Source: JAFAMS01 sp049520515 (lineage in GTDB: Bacteria; Vulcanimicrobiota; Vulcanimicrobiia; Vulcanimicrobiales; Vulcanimicrobiaceae). Taken from it: a DNA stretch of 64,000 nucleotides. The notes beneath the pieces are model-generated. The model had not been told where the DNA came from and did not search any database. It saw only the letters and a list, made by a program, of their open reading frames with translations. Both the position numbers and the translations under genes were made by a program. Below are positions 35,175 through 44,394 of the stretch, one piece after another; positions within the stretch are counted from its first letter, which is position 1, and each line of letters begins with the position of its first letter. Where the stretch lies: the NCBI GenBank assembly GCA_049520515.1, contig JBEKPS010000003.1, positions 124,001-188,000 on the forward strand, given 5' to 3'.

Positions 35175-36188
35175 ATGCTCCGGAACTTCGCACGCTATCC
35201 GCTGACCTTCGGGCCAACGCCCATTGAAAAGCTCGAGCGTCTGAGCGCGCACCTGAACGATCAAGTCGAGATCTACGCGAAACGCGAGGATTGTAACTCG
35301 GGACTTGCGTTCGGCGGCAACAAGCTGCGCAAACTCGAATACATCGTCCCGGACGCAATTGCGTCAAAAGCGGACACGCTTGTATCGATTGGTGGAGTCC
35401 AGTCGAATCACACGCGCTTGGTCGCTGCGGTGGCGGCGAAGATCGGTATGAAATGCGTGCTGGTTCAGGAAGCGTGGGTTCCGCACGAAGACGCGATTTA
35501 CGATCGGGTCGGCAATATTCTCCTCAGCCGGCTCATGGGCGCTGATGTACGTCTCGTCAATGACGGTTTCGACATCGGCATTCGCAAGAGCTGGGAAGAT
35601 GCAATCGCCGATGTCCGAGCCAAAGGCGGGAACCCTTACCCGATTCCGGCAGGTGCTTCCGTCCACAAATTTGGCGGCCTCGGTTACGTCGGGTTTGCTG
35701 AAGAGGTCCGCGCCCAAGAACGCGAGCTCGGTTTCCGCTTCGATTACATCATCGTCTGCACGGTGACAGGATCAACTCATGCCGGGATGCTGGTCGGCTT
35801 TGCGGCAGATGGGCGAGCACGCAAAGTAATCGGCATCGATGCCTCAGCGACGCCGGCGCAGACCAAGGCGCAAGTGCTCAAGATCGCGCAAGACACTGCC
35901 GAGCTCGTCGAGCTTCGGCAAGATATCGCTGAAGAAGACGTCGTGCTGATCGAGGATTATGCCTATCCGCATTACGGTGTGCCGTCGGAAGAGACCAAAG
36001 CCGCGATGCGCCTCAGCGCGCGGCTCGAGGGAATGATTACCGATCCGGTCTACGAGGGCAAGTCAATGCAAGGTTTGCTGGACTTGACGAAGCGCGGCTA
36101 CTTTCCGCGGGGCGCAAAGATTCTCTACGCTCATCTCGGCGGGGTACCCGCGATCAATGGCTACGCCTACGCCTTCCGAAACGGTTAG
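35175..36188 (+). CDS. acdS: 1-aminocyclopropane-1-carboxylate deaminase
   Basis: A 337-residue PLP enzyme converting ACC, the plant ethylene precursor, to 2-oxobutyrate and ammonia. ATG 35175 (MLRNFARYPLTFGPTPIEKL) gives the family's exact length; the frame to 35028 overlaps the divergent gene. The PLP Lys lies in LAFGGNKLRKLEY (Lys50). SIGGVQSNHTRLVAAVAAKI and TVTGSTHAGMLVGF are as in known ACC deaminases. D-cysteine desulfhydrase is a close relative, and only biochemical or residue-level comparison can separate them. Its presence fits a soil or plant-associated lifestyle. Confidence 0.85.
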   Translation: MLRNFARYPLTFGPTPIEKLERLSAHLNDQVEIYAKREDCNSGLAFGGNKLRKLEYIVPDAIASKADTLVSIGGVQSNHTRLVAAVAAKIGMKCVLVQEAWVPHEDAIYDRVGNILLSRLMGADVRLVNDGFDIGIRKSWEDAIADVRAKGGNPYPIPAGASVHKFGGLGYVGFAEEVRAQERELGFRFDYIIVCTVTGSTHAGMLVGFAADGRARKVIGIDASATPAQTKAQVLKIAQDTAELVELRQDIAEEDVVLIEDYAYPHYGVPSEETKAAMRLSARLEGMITDPVYEGKSMQGLLDLTKRGYFPRGAKILYAHLGGVPAINGYAYAFRNG

Positions 36189-37771
36189 ATATCGAGATCC
36201 AACGGATTGCCGAACGCGGTAAACGGACCCTGATGAAGTCCGCGCAAGTGGCTATCGAACGCCGAGACGGCGAGGCGCTGGTAGACCGCGATCACCGGAA
36301 CGTCAGCGTCGATGGTGCGCTGCACTTCTGCGGATAACTTCTTGCGCTCAACCGGGTCAAAGGTTTGTTGGTATTGCGCATTGAGCGCATCGACTTTCGG
36401 ATTGCAATAGCGAACGATATTAAAGCCGTTCGGCGGAACGCTTGCGCAGATGAAATATTGCGAGACGTCGGCATAGTAGGTTCCGCCTTGCGAGAGTAGC
36501 GCCGCATCGAATTTCCCACTTTGCACGACGCCACCGGATGCTGACGGCGCGAAGAACGAGGCATCCGACCACACATGCGTGTTGACGTGAACGCCGATCG
36601 CGTTCCAATCCTGCTGCAAGATATTGGCCTCGTTCGCGCTGGGTGCGTATCCACCGGGAATCGCAAGCTCGATTGCCAGGGGGACGCCGTTTTTGCTTCG
36701 CACGCCGCCCGGCCCGAGTTTCCAACCGGCTTGGTCGAGAATCGCTGCGGCCCGTTTGGGATCGTACGGAATGAGCGGCAACGCGAGATAGTCGGGTAAA
36801 TTCGAGGGTATCACCGAGCGCTGAACGAGGCCATTTCCGAGTGCGATCTTATTGACGATCGTTTCTTGATCGGTCGCGTAGCGCAAGGCTTCACGCACGC
36901 GCCGATCGCTGACGAGCGGCCGCTGCGTATTGAAATAGATTCCACTAACGATGCCACTCTGCGTTCGCATGACGCTTTTGCCCGGGAGGGTTCCCACGCG
37001 CTGCGCAAGGGCTCCGTTGATCAATTCCCACAGGTCGATGTCACCGGTTTGCAACGCCGTGAAATCGGTGTTCTCATCGGTGATGGGACGATAGATGATC
37101 TTGTCGAGCCTCGGACGCCCGCCCCAATAGTATGGGTTTGGCTCCATGACGATGCTGTCGCCGCGATTGAACGCACTATACCGGAACGGACCAGCGCCCA
37201 CGGGCAGCCCGTTATACGCCGCTTGATTGATCTTCGTCCCCGGCCCGAGTACGTGCATGGGCAAGACTGCCGTATTGCTGATCGGCGAAAAATAGTCACC
37301 CAGAAAAAGTGCGTACGGTTTCTTGAAGTGGAAGACGACGGTGTTGGCATCCGGCGCAGTCATCGTGAGCCGGTCCCACGGTTGACGCAGCACGATATTG
37401 TTGTCGTTGTCTGTTGCAACACGGTACGTGTAGAGGACGTCGGCTGATGTTAGCGGCTTGCCATCACTCCACAGAAGGCCGTGTCGCAGATGCCAGGTGA
37501 TGGTTCGGCCGTCCGCGCTGATCCCGTGATTCGCTTTGCTGGGAATCGCCGTAACGAGATCGGGAATCGGCTTGCCCGTGGAATCGAAACGTACGAATTC
37601 TGCCGCCGTCAGCTCCGCGAGCGGCGCATTTGGTGGCGCGGACTCTAAGAACGGGTTCAAGTTGGCGATGTCGTCTTCGTCGTAGTTGAAGCGCAGGACG
37701 TGCGGCGTGTAAGCGCCGAGCGACAAGAGGCCGATCGCAAGTACCGCGAAGATCTGTGAAACCCTCATCAT
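36185..37771 (-). CDS. ABC-transporter peptide/solute-binding protein (SBP_bac_5)
   Basis: A 528-residue exported binding protein of the DppA/OppA class. It has a signal peptide (MMRVSQIFAVLAIGLLSLGA). Family blocks are ADGRTITWHLRHGLLWSDGK, PLTSADVLYTYR, GAGPFRYSAFNRGDSIVMEP, NPYYWGGRPRLDKIIYRPI and RVREALRYATDQETIVNKI. It captures peptides or related solutes for an ABC importer. No permease or ATPase genes are next to it, so it must work with a distant transporter or act alone. The last bases overlap the convergent ACC deaminase stop. Confidence 0.9.
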   Translation of the reverse strand: MMRVSQIFAVLAIGLLSLGAYTPHVLRFNYDEDDIANLNPFLESAPPNAPLAELTAAEFVRFDSTGKPIPDLVTAIPSKANHGISADGRTITWHLRHGLLWSDGKPLTSADVLYTYRVATDNDNNIVLRQPWDRLTMTAPDANTVVFHFKKPYALFLGDYFSPISNTAVLPMHVLGPGTKINQAAYNGLPVGAGPFRYSAFNRGDSIVMEPNPYYWGGRPRLDKIIYRPITDENTDFTALQTGDIDLWELINGALAQRVGTLPGKSVMRTQSGIVSGIYFNTQRPLVSDRRVREALRYATDQETIVNKIALGNGLVQRSVIPSNLPDYLALPLIPYDPKRAAAILDQAGWKLGPGGVRSKNGVPLAIELAIPGGYAPSANEANILQQDWNAIGVHVNTHVWSDASFFAPSASGGVVQSGKFDAALLSQGGTYYADVSQYFICASVPPNGFNIVRYCNPKVDALNAQYQQTFDPVERKKLSAEVQRTIDADVPVIAVYQRLAVSAFDSHLRGLHQGPFTAFGNPLDLDI

Positions 37772-37792
37772 GATGATAGCTTCTCAATTAGC

Positions 37793-38494
37793 ATGTCCAT
37801 GCCCGTTAAGCAAATAATCGCGATCGGTGGCCGCGTGGGTCAGCCCGGCGACGGCGATACGAGGCTGGAACGCTTCATACTCGAGTCATCCGGCAAAGAG
37901 GCGCCCAGCGTTTGCTTTATCCCAACCGCAAGCGGCGACAACGCCGAATTCATAACGAGCGTTCTGTCCACGTATACGGGGCTCGGCGTCCGAGCCGACG
38001 TGCTGCGGTTCTTTGACCGCACCCCTGCGAACTTGGCGGAGTTCTTGTCGACCTTCGACATCCTCCAAGTCGGTGGCGGAAACACCCGAAGCATGCTCGC
38101 TGTGTGGCGCCATTGGGGTCTGGACGTCCTCGTGCGGCAGGCATGGGAGCGAGGAGTTCTACTTTGCGGCGCGAGTGCCGGATCGCTGTGCTGGTTTGAA
38201 AATGGGCTGACCGACTCGGTCGCGGATTCGTATACGGCGATGAACGGGCTTGGGTTTCTACGCGGAAGCAATTGCGTTCACTACAACACACCCGAACGCC
38301 GCCTCGCATACCTTGCGATGGTTGAGAAGGGTGAGCTTTCGCCCGGAGTTGCCTGCTCGGACGGCGTGTCGGCGCATTATCACGGAGACAAACTGTTCCG
38401 TACAATCAGCCTCGTGCCTGAACGGCCGGCGTACTTCGTCGATAAGGTTGACGGAAGCGCCGTGGAATCGGCGCTAAGTACGTTGTTCCTTTAG
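37793..38494 (+). CDS. Peptidase E-like (S51) protein
   Basis: A 233-residue cytoplasmic protein of the class I glutamine-amidotransferase-like fold. The nucleophile Ser lies in LCGASAGSLCWF, and the N-terminal IAIGGRVGQPGDG and FDILQVGGGNTRSML are typical of peptidase E/cyanophycinase-type S51 enzymes. Peptidase E cleaves Asp-X dipeptides. ATG 37793 or 37799 are equally plausible starts. It converges on the ketopantoate reductase gene and overlaps it by 21 bases. Confidence 0.85.
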   Translation: MSMPVKQIIAIGGRVGQPGDGDTRLERFILESSGKEAPSVCFIPTASGDNAEFITSVLSTYTGLGVRADVLRFFDRTPANLAEFLSTFDILQVGGGNTRSMLAVWRHWGLDVLVRQAWERGVLLCGASAGSLCWFENGLTDSVADSYTAMNGLGFLRGSNCVHYNTPERRLAYLAMVEKGELSPGVACSDGVSAHYHGDKLFRTISLVPERPAYFVDKVDGSAVESALSTLFL

Positions 38495-39397
38495 CTTGAG
38501 CAATCCGTACAGCGCCGTGTGAGCCGGTGTGGCGATGCCTTTCTCTGCGCCGATCTGAATCAATCTCCCGGTCAGCCATTCGAGCTCGCTTCGCCGGCCG
38601 GTGCGAATATCGCGATTCATCGACGACGTGAAACCGGGCGCTGACTGCGCGAGCGCTTCGATTCGCGTGAGCATGGCTGCGAGCGACTCGCTCACGTCGT
38701 AGCCGTCGGCGCGCGCGACGGCGACTGCTTCCGCGCAGAGCGCGTTCCAGTCGATTCTCAGCGCCGGAATTCCGTAAATCTCGCCGAGGCTACAATCGCC
38801 GGACGCCGTGAGTGTAGCGAACGGAATGAGAAAGCAGGCTTTGTCCCAGAGTGCCTTGCGTCCGTTCTCCGCCACCTGCACGTTTAGCTCAGACTCACTA
38901 AGCGTCGTTTGCAGCTTTTTCAGCCTATCCTCAGGAGGGCCGGAGAATTGCGCGAGCGTGAGCGCATGCATCGGCGTCGTGTGTGCGATTTTCCCCGGCG
39001 CCGCGATCGAAGCTTCGATCGCGATCGTGCCGATCAGCGTGCGCTTCTCACCGACGACGCGCGCGAGGATGTCGGGCGCGTCGATTCCATTCTGAATCGA
39101 TACAGCGAACCCGTCGTCAAGGAGCGCGCCTTTCGCGGTACCTGCGGCCTCTTCGAAGTCGTTCATCTTCACGGTGATGAAGACGAGATCGTTGCGACCG
39201 AGCTGTGAGGCATTGTCAGTTGCCGCCGGAGTCACAGTGAACGCGCCGAATTGCCGGCTCTCTAGCTGCAGCCCGCTTTGCGTGATTGCGGCGAGGTGTG
39301 GCCCGCGCGCGAGGAGGCCGACCTGATGGCCCGCACGCGCTAACATTGCTCCGAGGAATCCCCCGACGCCGCCGGCGCCGATAATGGCGATCTTCAT
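38474..39397 (-). CDS. panE: 2-dehydropantoate 2-reductase (ketopantoate reductase)
   Basis: A 307-residue NADPH enzyme reducing ketopantoate to pantoate in pantothenate and CoA synthesis. The N-terminal Rossmann motif is IGAGGVGGFLGAMLARAGHQ. The catalytic Lys region matches DKACFLIPFATLTA, and the C-terminal helical domain contains SSMNRDIRTGRRSELEWLTG, where Ser and Glu bind substrate. Some homologues act on other 2-oxo acids, so the pathway role is likely but not proven. No panB or panC is adjacent. Confidence 0.88.
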   Translation of the reverse strand: MKIAIIGAGGVGGFLGAMLARAGHQVGLLARGPHLAAITQSGLQLESRQFGAFTVTPAATDNASQLGRNDLVFITVKMNDFEEAAGTAKGALLDDGFAVSIQNGIDAPDILARVVGEKRTLIGTIAIEASIAAPGKIAHTTPMHALTLAQFSGPPEDRLKKLQTTLSESELNVQVAENGRKALWDKACFLIPFATLTASGDCSLGEIYGIPALRIDWNALCAEAVAVARADGYDVSESLAAMLTRIEALAQSAPGFTSSMNRDIRTGRRSELEWLTGRLIQIGAEKGIATPAHTALYGLLKLKEQRT

Positions 39398-39447
39398 GTC
39401 GCATTCTCGCGTCGGCGGGCCGGGAAATTCCTCGCTACTTTAGTCGC

Positions 39448-39585
39448 TTATTGAAATAATTTTGTGGCGTTCTTGATCGTGTCGGCAACGCCCCAGGCCA
39501 GCGGGATGCCGACCCAGAGCCATGCCAGGTAGAGCATCACCGTGTTGTTGCTAGCAGCTCCGCTGCGTTCTTCCAGTTTGTCCAT
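39448..39585 (-). CDS. MFS transporter small-subunit-like peptide
   Basis: A 45-residue product (MDKLEERSGAASNNTVMLYL, then AWLWVGIPLAWGVADTIKNA) with one membrane segment. The ATG at 39585 is preceded by AAGGAG. Small proteins of this type, with a polar N-terminus and a WxxxGxPLAWG segment, are commonly encoded just after OFA-type MFS transporters and are annotated as their small subunit. It lies 12 bases downstream of such a transporter, which supports the call. It is too short for most gene finders. Confidence 0.75.
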   Translation of the reverse strand: MDKLEERSGAASNNTVMLYLAWLWVGIPLAWGVADTIKNATKLFQ

Positions 39586-39597
39586 GATCGGGGCTCC

Positions 39598-40953
39598 TTA
39601 TGTTGTTGCCGGCTGCGATTGAACGAAGTAGCGCTCGTGGAGCGCGCGTATGCTCACGTTGCAGATAAGGCCGACGACGAGCAAGATCGCCATGAGGTAC
39701 ATCGTTATGGAGTACGCGTCGGCTTTCGCAACGCCGTGCGTGATTTGATACTCGCGGATGTAGTTGACGGCGACCGGTCCCGCAACGCCCGCCGCAGACC
39801 ATGCGGTCAAGAGTACACCGTGAATTGCACCGACGTTGACCGTTCCAAAGAGATCGCGCAGATAAGCGGGGATCGTAGCAAACCCGCCACCGTACATGCT
39901 GATGATCACAAGGAAGGCGAGCACGAACAGTACGAGGCTGTGGATGTGTCCGAATGTCGGCACGAGGAAATACAGAATCGCGCCGAGCACGAAAAAGACG
40001 ACATACGTCATCTTTCGTCCGATGAAGTCGGATGTTGACGCCCAGAAGATGCGTCCGCCCATGTTAAAGATGCTCATCAGGCCGACGAAGCCCGCGGCTG
40101 CCACGGCCGTCACGCCGAACATCTCTTGAATCATGAGCGACGCTTGCCCGAGAACGCCGATTCCCGCCGTAACGTTCAGGAACAACACGGCCCACAGCAG
40201 ATAGAATTGCGGCGTCTTGAGAGCTTGGCCAAGCAATACGTTGCCGGAAGTGATCATGCGCGCTGACTGGGCCGGCGCGATGTATCCAGCCGGTTTCCAA
40301 TCCTCGGCTGGGACGCGGACGATCATCGAACCGACGAACATCCAGATAAAATAAAGGATGCCGAGCGTGATCATCGTTTGCGAGACGCCGGTCCCGGTCG
40401 GATCAGAAAAGTGGCGCATCAAGAGAACGGAAAGCGGTGCGCCAATCAACGCGCCACCGCCGAAGCCCATGATCGCGGTTCCGGTTGCGAGACCAGGACG
40501 ATCGGGGAACCACTTGATCAGCGTTGAGACCGGCGAGATGTAACCGATCCCAAGCCCGATTCCACCAATCACACCGTAGCCAAAATAGACGAGCCACAGG
40601 AGATGGAGATTGACGCCGATACCTGCGACGATGAATCCGCCGCAGAAGAAAAGCGCCGACATAAACATCGCCATCCGCGGTCCGACGCGCTCCACCCATT
40701 TGCCGCCGAAGGCACTTGCAAGACCTAAGACGAGGATTGCGAGACTAAAGATCCAGCCGAGCTGGGGAACCGTCCAGTCCACTCCCGGCGTCGGTGCGGT
40801 AACGCCGATCGCTTGAACCATCGGCTTCGTGAAAACGCTAAACGCGTAAACTTCACCTATGCAAAGGTGGATGCACAGTGCCGCCGGTGGTACAAGCCAG
40901 CGGCTAAAGCCGGGCTTCGCGACGGAATGCGCACGATCAAAGAAAGCAGCCAT
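39598..40953 (-). CDS. OFA-family MFS transporter (oxalate/formate antiporter-like)
   Basis: A 451-residue major-facilitator protein with 12 predicted helices. The beginning (LCIHLCIGEVYAFSVFTKPM), the GxGYISPVSTLIKWFPDRPG motif and MGGRIFWASTSDFIGRKMTY match the OFA group of organic-anion antiporters. Named members exchange oxalate for formate; many carry other carboxylates. A CoA transferase and ThDP enzyme at 60.8-63.6 kb could in principle serve oxalate metabolism, but no oxalyl-CoA decarboxylase motif is established. It forms an operon with the small peptide downstream. Confidence 0.88.
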   Translation of the reverse strand: MAAFFDRAHSVAKPGFSRWLVPPAALCIHLCIGEVYAFSVFTKPMVQAIGVTAPTPGVDWTVPQLGWIFSLAILVLGLASAFGGKWVERVGPRMAMFMSALFFCGGFIVAGIGVNLHLLWLVYFGYGVIGGIGLGIGYISPVSTLIKWFPDRPGLATGTAIMGFGGGALIGAPLSVLLMRHFSDPTGTGVSQTMITLGILYFIWMFVGSMIVRVPAEDWKPAGYIAPAQSARMITSGNVLLGQALKTPQFYLLWAVLFLNVTAGIGVLGQASLMIQEMFGVTAVAAAGFVGLMSIFNMGGRIFWASTSDFIGRKMTYVVFFVLGAILYFLVPTFGHIHSLVLFVLAFLVIISMYGGGFATIPAYLRDLFGTVNVGAIHGVLLTAWSAAGVAGPVAVNYIREYQITHGVAKADAYSITMYLMAILLVVGLICNVSIRALHERYFVQSQPATT

Positions 40954-41046
40954 TCAGATCCCCTCTAATAAGCGGCTCGACTGTCGTGATTTGCGAGATG
41001 TCCACAACGGAGTTGCGCGTTTTGACATGCGCTCTCCTTGAAGGGC

Positions 41047-41304
41047 TTACAAAGCGTTCCGCGCTTGTCTGAGGAGTTTGAGTTTGTCGGCGCGCCGCAA
41101 CGACTTGAGTTTTGCCTCCAGACGGCGCGCTTGGGTTCGGGTGCGGACCTTAAACGATCCGGCTAATTCCACGGGAAGTCGCGAACGCGTATATTTCGAA
41201 GCGCGCGCTGCACGGTGCTCGCGCAGGCGCCGCTCGAGATCGATCGTCCAACCGGTGTAGAGCGATCCGTCAGAACAGCGTAGGATATACACGACCGGCG
41301 GCAT
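41047..41304 (-). CDS. GIY-YIG nuclease superfamily protein
   Basis: An 85-residue single-domain protein of the UPF0213/YhbQ type. It shows VYILRCSDGSLYTGWTIDLE followed by RRLREH (the GIY-YIG motif in its YIL...LYTG form) and the conserved Arg. The C-terminal basic helix LEAKLKSLRRADKLKLLRQA is also typical. Members are small putative endonucleases of unknown cellular role. It abuts the DUF1275 gene (0 bases), so it is the last gene of that operon. Confidence 0.88.
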   Translation of the reverse strand: MPPVVYILRCSDGSLYTGWTIDLERRLREHRAARASKYTRSRLPVELAGSFKVRTRTQARRLEAKLKSLRRADKLKLLRQARNAL

Positions 41305-41985
41305 TTAAGCGCCTCGCACCCAGGTTGGATTGTTGCGACCGAGAACGAATGCGGCGACGCCGACGATGAACACGATCGTCGCTGCGGCGGCGAGCGCGTA
41401 GGGAATGCCGAGGTAAAGGACGGTCCCAGCACCGGCGAGCCCCCCGACGAACATTGTCGCGACCGCGCTCAGCCGGCGCATTAAGCGCGGATTCTTTCCA
41501 CCGGCGAGCGCGCTGTCGGCCATGATGCCTGTTAGCGTCATCGTAAGCACCGTCGTCGTGATGTCGGCGATCGCTAGCTTACGAGCGACTGCGTTTTGCA
41601 TGCCCATCGAAAGCCCGAGTATGGGGATGATCACAAACGGCGACACGCCGAATATTGCGCAAAGCGTCGCGCTGAGCAATAGCGCGAATTTCACGAACGT
41701 CGACTTTACCAGAAGATTTCCGCGGTGTACTGCCAGCCGTTCGTTGAGAACACCGCCCGCGAGTGCGCCGCCCAGAAATCCCAGGAGCGCAAGGATCGAG
41801 CCGGTGATCGAGATGTCGCGGCTACCGGCCACGCCAAAGCCGAGAAGTACGACGTTGCCAGTCATATTCGCAACGAAGACATGCCCGTATTTGAGATACG
41901 TGACGGCGTCGACGAACCCGGTCAGTAACGTGAGCAGCCCGAGCAATGTCGGAAGCGGACCGTGATCTTCCTTCGGCGGCGTCAC
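41305..41985 (-). CDS. YoaK-like (DUF1275) membrane protein
   Basis: A 226-residue protein from GTG 41985, which overlaps the upstream stop by four bases (GTGA); the longer frame to 42108 lies in the preceding gene. Six hydrophobic helices; TGFVDAVTYLKYGHVFVANM with TGNVVLLG is the DUF1275 signature (a GxxDA...F.aNMTGN core). Function is unknown, possibly a transporter. It is translationally coupled to the DoxX-like gene before it. Confidence 0.88.
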   Translation of the reverse strand: MTPPKEDHGPLPTLLGLLTLLTGFVDAVTYLKYGHVFVANMTGNVVLLGFGVAGSRDISITGSILALLGFLGGALAGGVLNERLAVHRGNLLVKSTFVKFALLLSATLCAIFGVSPFVIIPILGLSMGMQNAVARKLAIADITTTVLTMTLTGIMADSALAGGKNPRLMRRLSAVATMFVGGLAGAGTVLYLGIPYALAAAATIVFIVGVAAFVLGRNNPTWVRGA

Positions 41986-42746
41986 TGCGTCAAATGTCCG
42001 CTCAAGAAATCCGCAGTGATCCAGGCCGCGCCGGCGATCGCATAATTTTGGGCGAGCCCCGCCCAGTTCATGTGCGTGTGCGGATCGAGAATCACGGCCG
42101 GAACCCAAATCAGCAGTCCGAACACGACGATCATCGCCGTCGTCAACCTGGATGCGAGGCGTGACATGAGGCCGCTAAGCAGCGCGATCGCTGCGAGGCC
42201 AAACGCGATCGTCGTCGCGATGGCCCAGAACATCTGCGACGGCAGGATCCATTTGGGAACAAACTCGGCGGTGGCTTCGAGATAGAGTGCCTGTTCGATC
42301 GTGAACGAGACGACGCAGAGGCCGAAGAGATAACGCCCGATCTGCAATGCGCGAGCGCGCCACGGCGACGGAGGCTCGGCTGCAAAGAAAACGATCCATG
42401 CGCCCGAGACGAGTGAAAGCTCTTCGAAGAGCGTTCCGAAGCCGCTACCATAAGAGAGCGGCTTCGCGATGATCCGCGGAACGCAGATCAGCGCGAAGAA
42501 GAGATAGATCAGACCGAGGAGCAGCGCGCCAAGACGCTCCGAGCGCCGCCATTGAATGCAAAGGCCGCCGATCATCTCGACGATCGAGACGATCCGAACG
42601 AGCAACTCGCCGCCCGGCATGCTCGATAGCGTTTGGAGATGCTGCCACGCATCGAAGTCGTGCCAGAAAAACGAGATAGCGCCAAACGCAAAGGCGGCTG
42701 CGCCGAGGATGTGACGACCGAAACCGTACCCGCTGGTTCTAGTCAA
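41982..42746 (-). CDS. DoxX-like eight-helix membrane protein
   Basis: A 254-residue protein with about seven or eight hydrophobic segments. The N-terminal half ILGAAAFAFGAISFFWHDFD with EMIGGLCIQW resembles the DoxX family; the C-terminal half LLIWVPAVILDPHTHMNWAG suggests a duplicated four-helix unit. The stop overlaps the GTG of the DUF1275 gene. Specific function unknown. Confidence 0.7.
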   Translation of the reverse strand: MTRTSGYGFGRHILGAAAFAFGAISFFWHDFDAWQHLQTLSSMPGGELLVRIVSIVEMIGGLCIQWRRSERLGALLLGLIYLFFALICVPRIIAKPLSYGSGFGTLFEELSLVSGAWIVFFAAEPPSPWRARALQIGRYLFGLCVVSFTIEQALYLEATAEFVPKWILPSQMFWAIATTIAFGLAAIALLSGLMSRLASRLTTAMIVVFGLLIWVPAVILDPHTHMNWAGLAQNYAIAGAAWITADFLSGHLTQ

Positions 42747-42771
42747 GCACTATATTGTTCGTCGCCCGTTT

Positions 42772-43758
42772 TTAGCGTCCCGTCATTGCTTCCATGCGCT
42801 CACCATAGCGTGCGCCCTGAATCGGCGTCTGCGACGCTTCGTCGATCTCATGCAGGTCGTCGGTACTCAGCGAGACTGAAGCAGCACCAATGTTTTCTTC
42901 GAGGCGGGTTAGCTTTGTCGTCCCCGGAATCGGAACGATCCAGGGCTTTTGTGCCAAGAGCCACGCGAGCGCAATCTGCGCGGACGTCGCGCGTTTCTTT
43001 GCTGCGATCGCAGAGATTCGATCGACGAGCGCTTTGTTCGCTTTGCGCGCGTCGGGTGTGAATCGCGGAACGGTATTCCGGAAGTCGGAAGCATCAAACG
43101 TCGTGTTCTCGTCGATCTTTCCGGCCAAGAACCCACGACCGAGCGGGCTGTAGGGTACGAACCCGATGCCGAGCTCTTCCAGCACCGGTAGCGTCGTCGT
43201 TTCTACCGTTCGAAACCAAAGCGAGTATTCGCTTTGAAGAGCCGTGACCGGCTGCACAGCGTGCGCGCGGCGAATCGTCTCGACGCCCGCCTCGGAAAGT
43301 CCGAAGTGCTTGACTTTGCCTTGCGCGATGAGGTCCTTGACCGCTCCGGCGACTTCTTCGATCGGGACGTCGGGATCGACGCGATGCTGATAAAGGAGGT
43401 CGATAACGTCCGTTTTCAGGCGCCGCAGCGATGCTTCGGCAACTGCTTTGATATGCTCGGGGCGGCTGTTCAGCCCGTTCTGCTTTCCATCGGCGCCGAT
43501 CGAGAAGCCGAATTTTGTCGCGATAACGACCTGGTTGCGGACGGGTGCGAGGCTTTCGCCAACAAGCTCTTCATTATTGTATGGACCATAGATTTCGGCC
43601 GTGTCGAAGAATGTGACGCCTTGCTCGACACCGGCACGAATAAGCGCGATCATCTGTTTCTTGTCGGCCGGAGGCCCGTAGGCGAAGGTCATTCCCATGC
43701 AACCGAGCCCGATTCCGGACACCTCTAAGTTGCTGTTTCCAAGTGTGCGTTTTTGCAT
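42772..43758 (-). CDS. Aldo/keto reductase
   Basis: A 328-residue NADPH-dependent oxidoreductase of the AKR (TIM-barrel) superfamily. MQKRTLGNSNLEVSGIGLGC, FFDTAEIYGPYNNEELVGES with the catalytic Tyr, and the Lys in ATKFGF are present. IDLLYQHRVDPDVPIEEVAG supplies the active-site His and YSPLGRGFLAGKI the coenzyme loop. It is most like the plant-auxin-induced/YakC group. The physiological aldehyde or ketone is unknown. It is divergent from the membrane gene at 43828. Confidence 0.93.
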   Translation of the reverse strand: MQKRTLGNSNLEVSGIGLGCMGMTFAYGPPADKKQMIALIRAGVEQGVTFFDTAEIYGPYNNEELVGESLAPVRNQVVIATKFGFSIGADGKQNGLNSRPEHIKAVAEASLRRLKTDVIDLLYQHRVDPDVPIEEVAGAVKDLIAQGKVKHFGLSEAGVETIRRAHAVQPVTALQSEYSLWFRTVETTTLPVLEELGIGFVPYSPLGRGFLAGKIDENTTFDASDFRNTVPRFTPDARKANKALVDRISAIAAKKRATSAQIALAWLLAQKPWIVPIPGTTKLTRLEENIGAASVSLSTDDLHEIDEASQTPIQGARYGERMEAMTGR

Positions 43759-43827
43759 TGCGTAGACAAGGGTACTCTGCCCGCGACGGATTCGGAAGAG
43801 TCGGCGGCTCGAAAACGGGAGGTTCGG

Positions 43828-44394
43828 TTGAGAGCGCGCGTCGCTAACGACGTCGTCACCGCAGGCTGGGTGGCGGCCGGAATGGCCTTCATGGCAGCCG
43901 TTTGGTTCTTGTGGAGCAATTCGCTGACGCTTATCCCGGCTGGGCTAGTTGCGCTTGTCGAAGTGGCGCTGATCGTCGCCGCCGTTCGCCTGATTCAGAA
44001 AGGGAAGATTCTTCGCGAGCGTTTCCCAGTTGAATCCGGCTGGAGAGACGACGATTCTCGATCCTTTTACATCGTCTTCGGGACCGAATTCATCTTGATA
44101 TTTGTCCTCGACATGATTGCAATCAACGTCTTACATCGCCCGGACCTCGTACCGTTTTTCACGTCAATCGTCGTCGGCGCGCACTTCGTCCCGTTGGCCC
44201 GTATTTTTCATACGCCGAGCCACGCACTGTTCGGGACCGCGATCGTTGTGTGGTGTGTGATTTGTTGGTTTGCGTTCCCTGCGGAGATTGGCGAGTACAG
44301 TTGTCTTGGTACGGGCGTCATTTTGTGGGGACTATCGTTATCGCTACTTTGGCGCGGCCGCCGCGACGCGCAGTCGATTGAGGCACGATCATGA
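43828..44394 (+). CDS. Hypothetical membrane protein
   Basis: A product of about 188 residues. TTG 43828 follows GGGAGG at a good distance and avoids the divergent gene; ATG 43753 would overlap that gene. Six hydrophobic segments include VVTAGWVAAGMAFMAAVWFL, LIPAGLVALVEVALIVAAVR, FYIVFGTEFILIFVLDMIAI and VWCVICWFAFPAEIG. No family is recognised. The stop overlaps the following ATG (ATGA), so it is coupled to the zinc-finger protein. Confidence 0.65.
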   Translation: MRARVANDVVTAGWVAAGMAFMAAVWFLWSNSLTLIPAGLVALVEVALIVAAVRLIQKGKILRERFPVESGWRDDDSRSFYIVFGTEFILIFVLDMIAINVLHRPDLVPFFTSIVVGAHFVPLARIFHTPSHALFGTAIVVWCVICWFAFPAEIGEYSCLGTGVILWGLSLSLLWRGRRDAQSIEARS

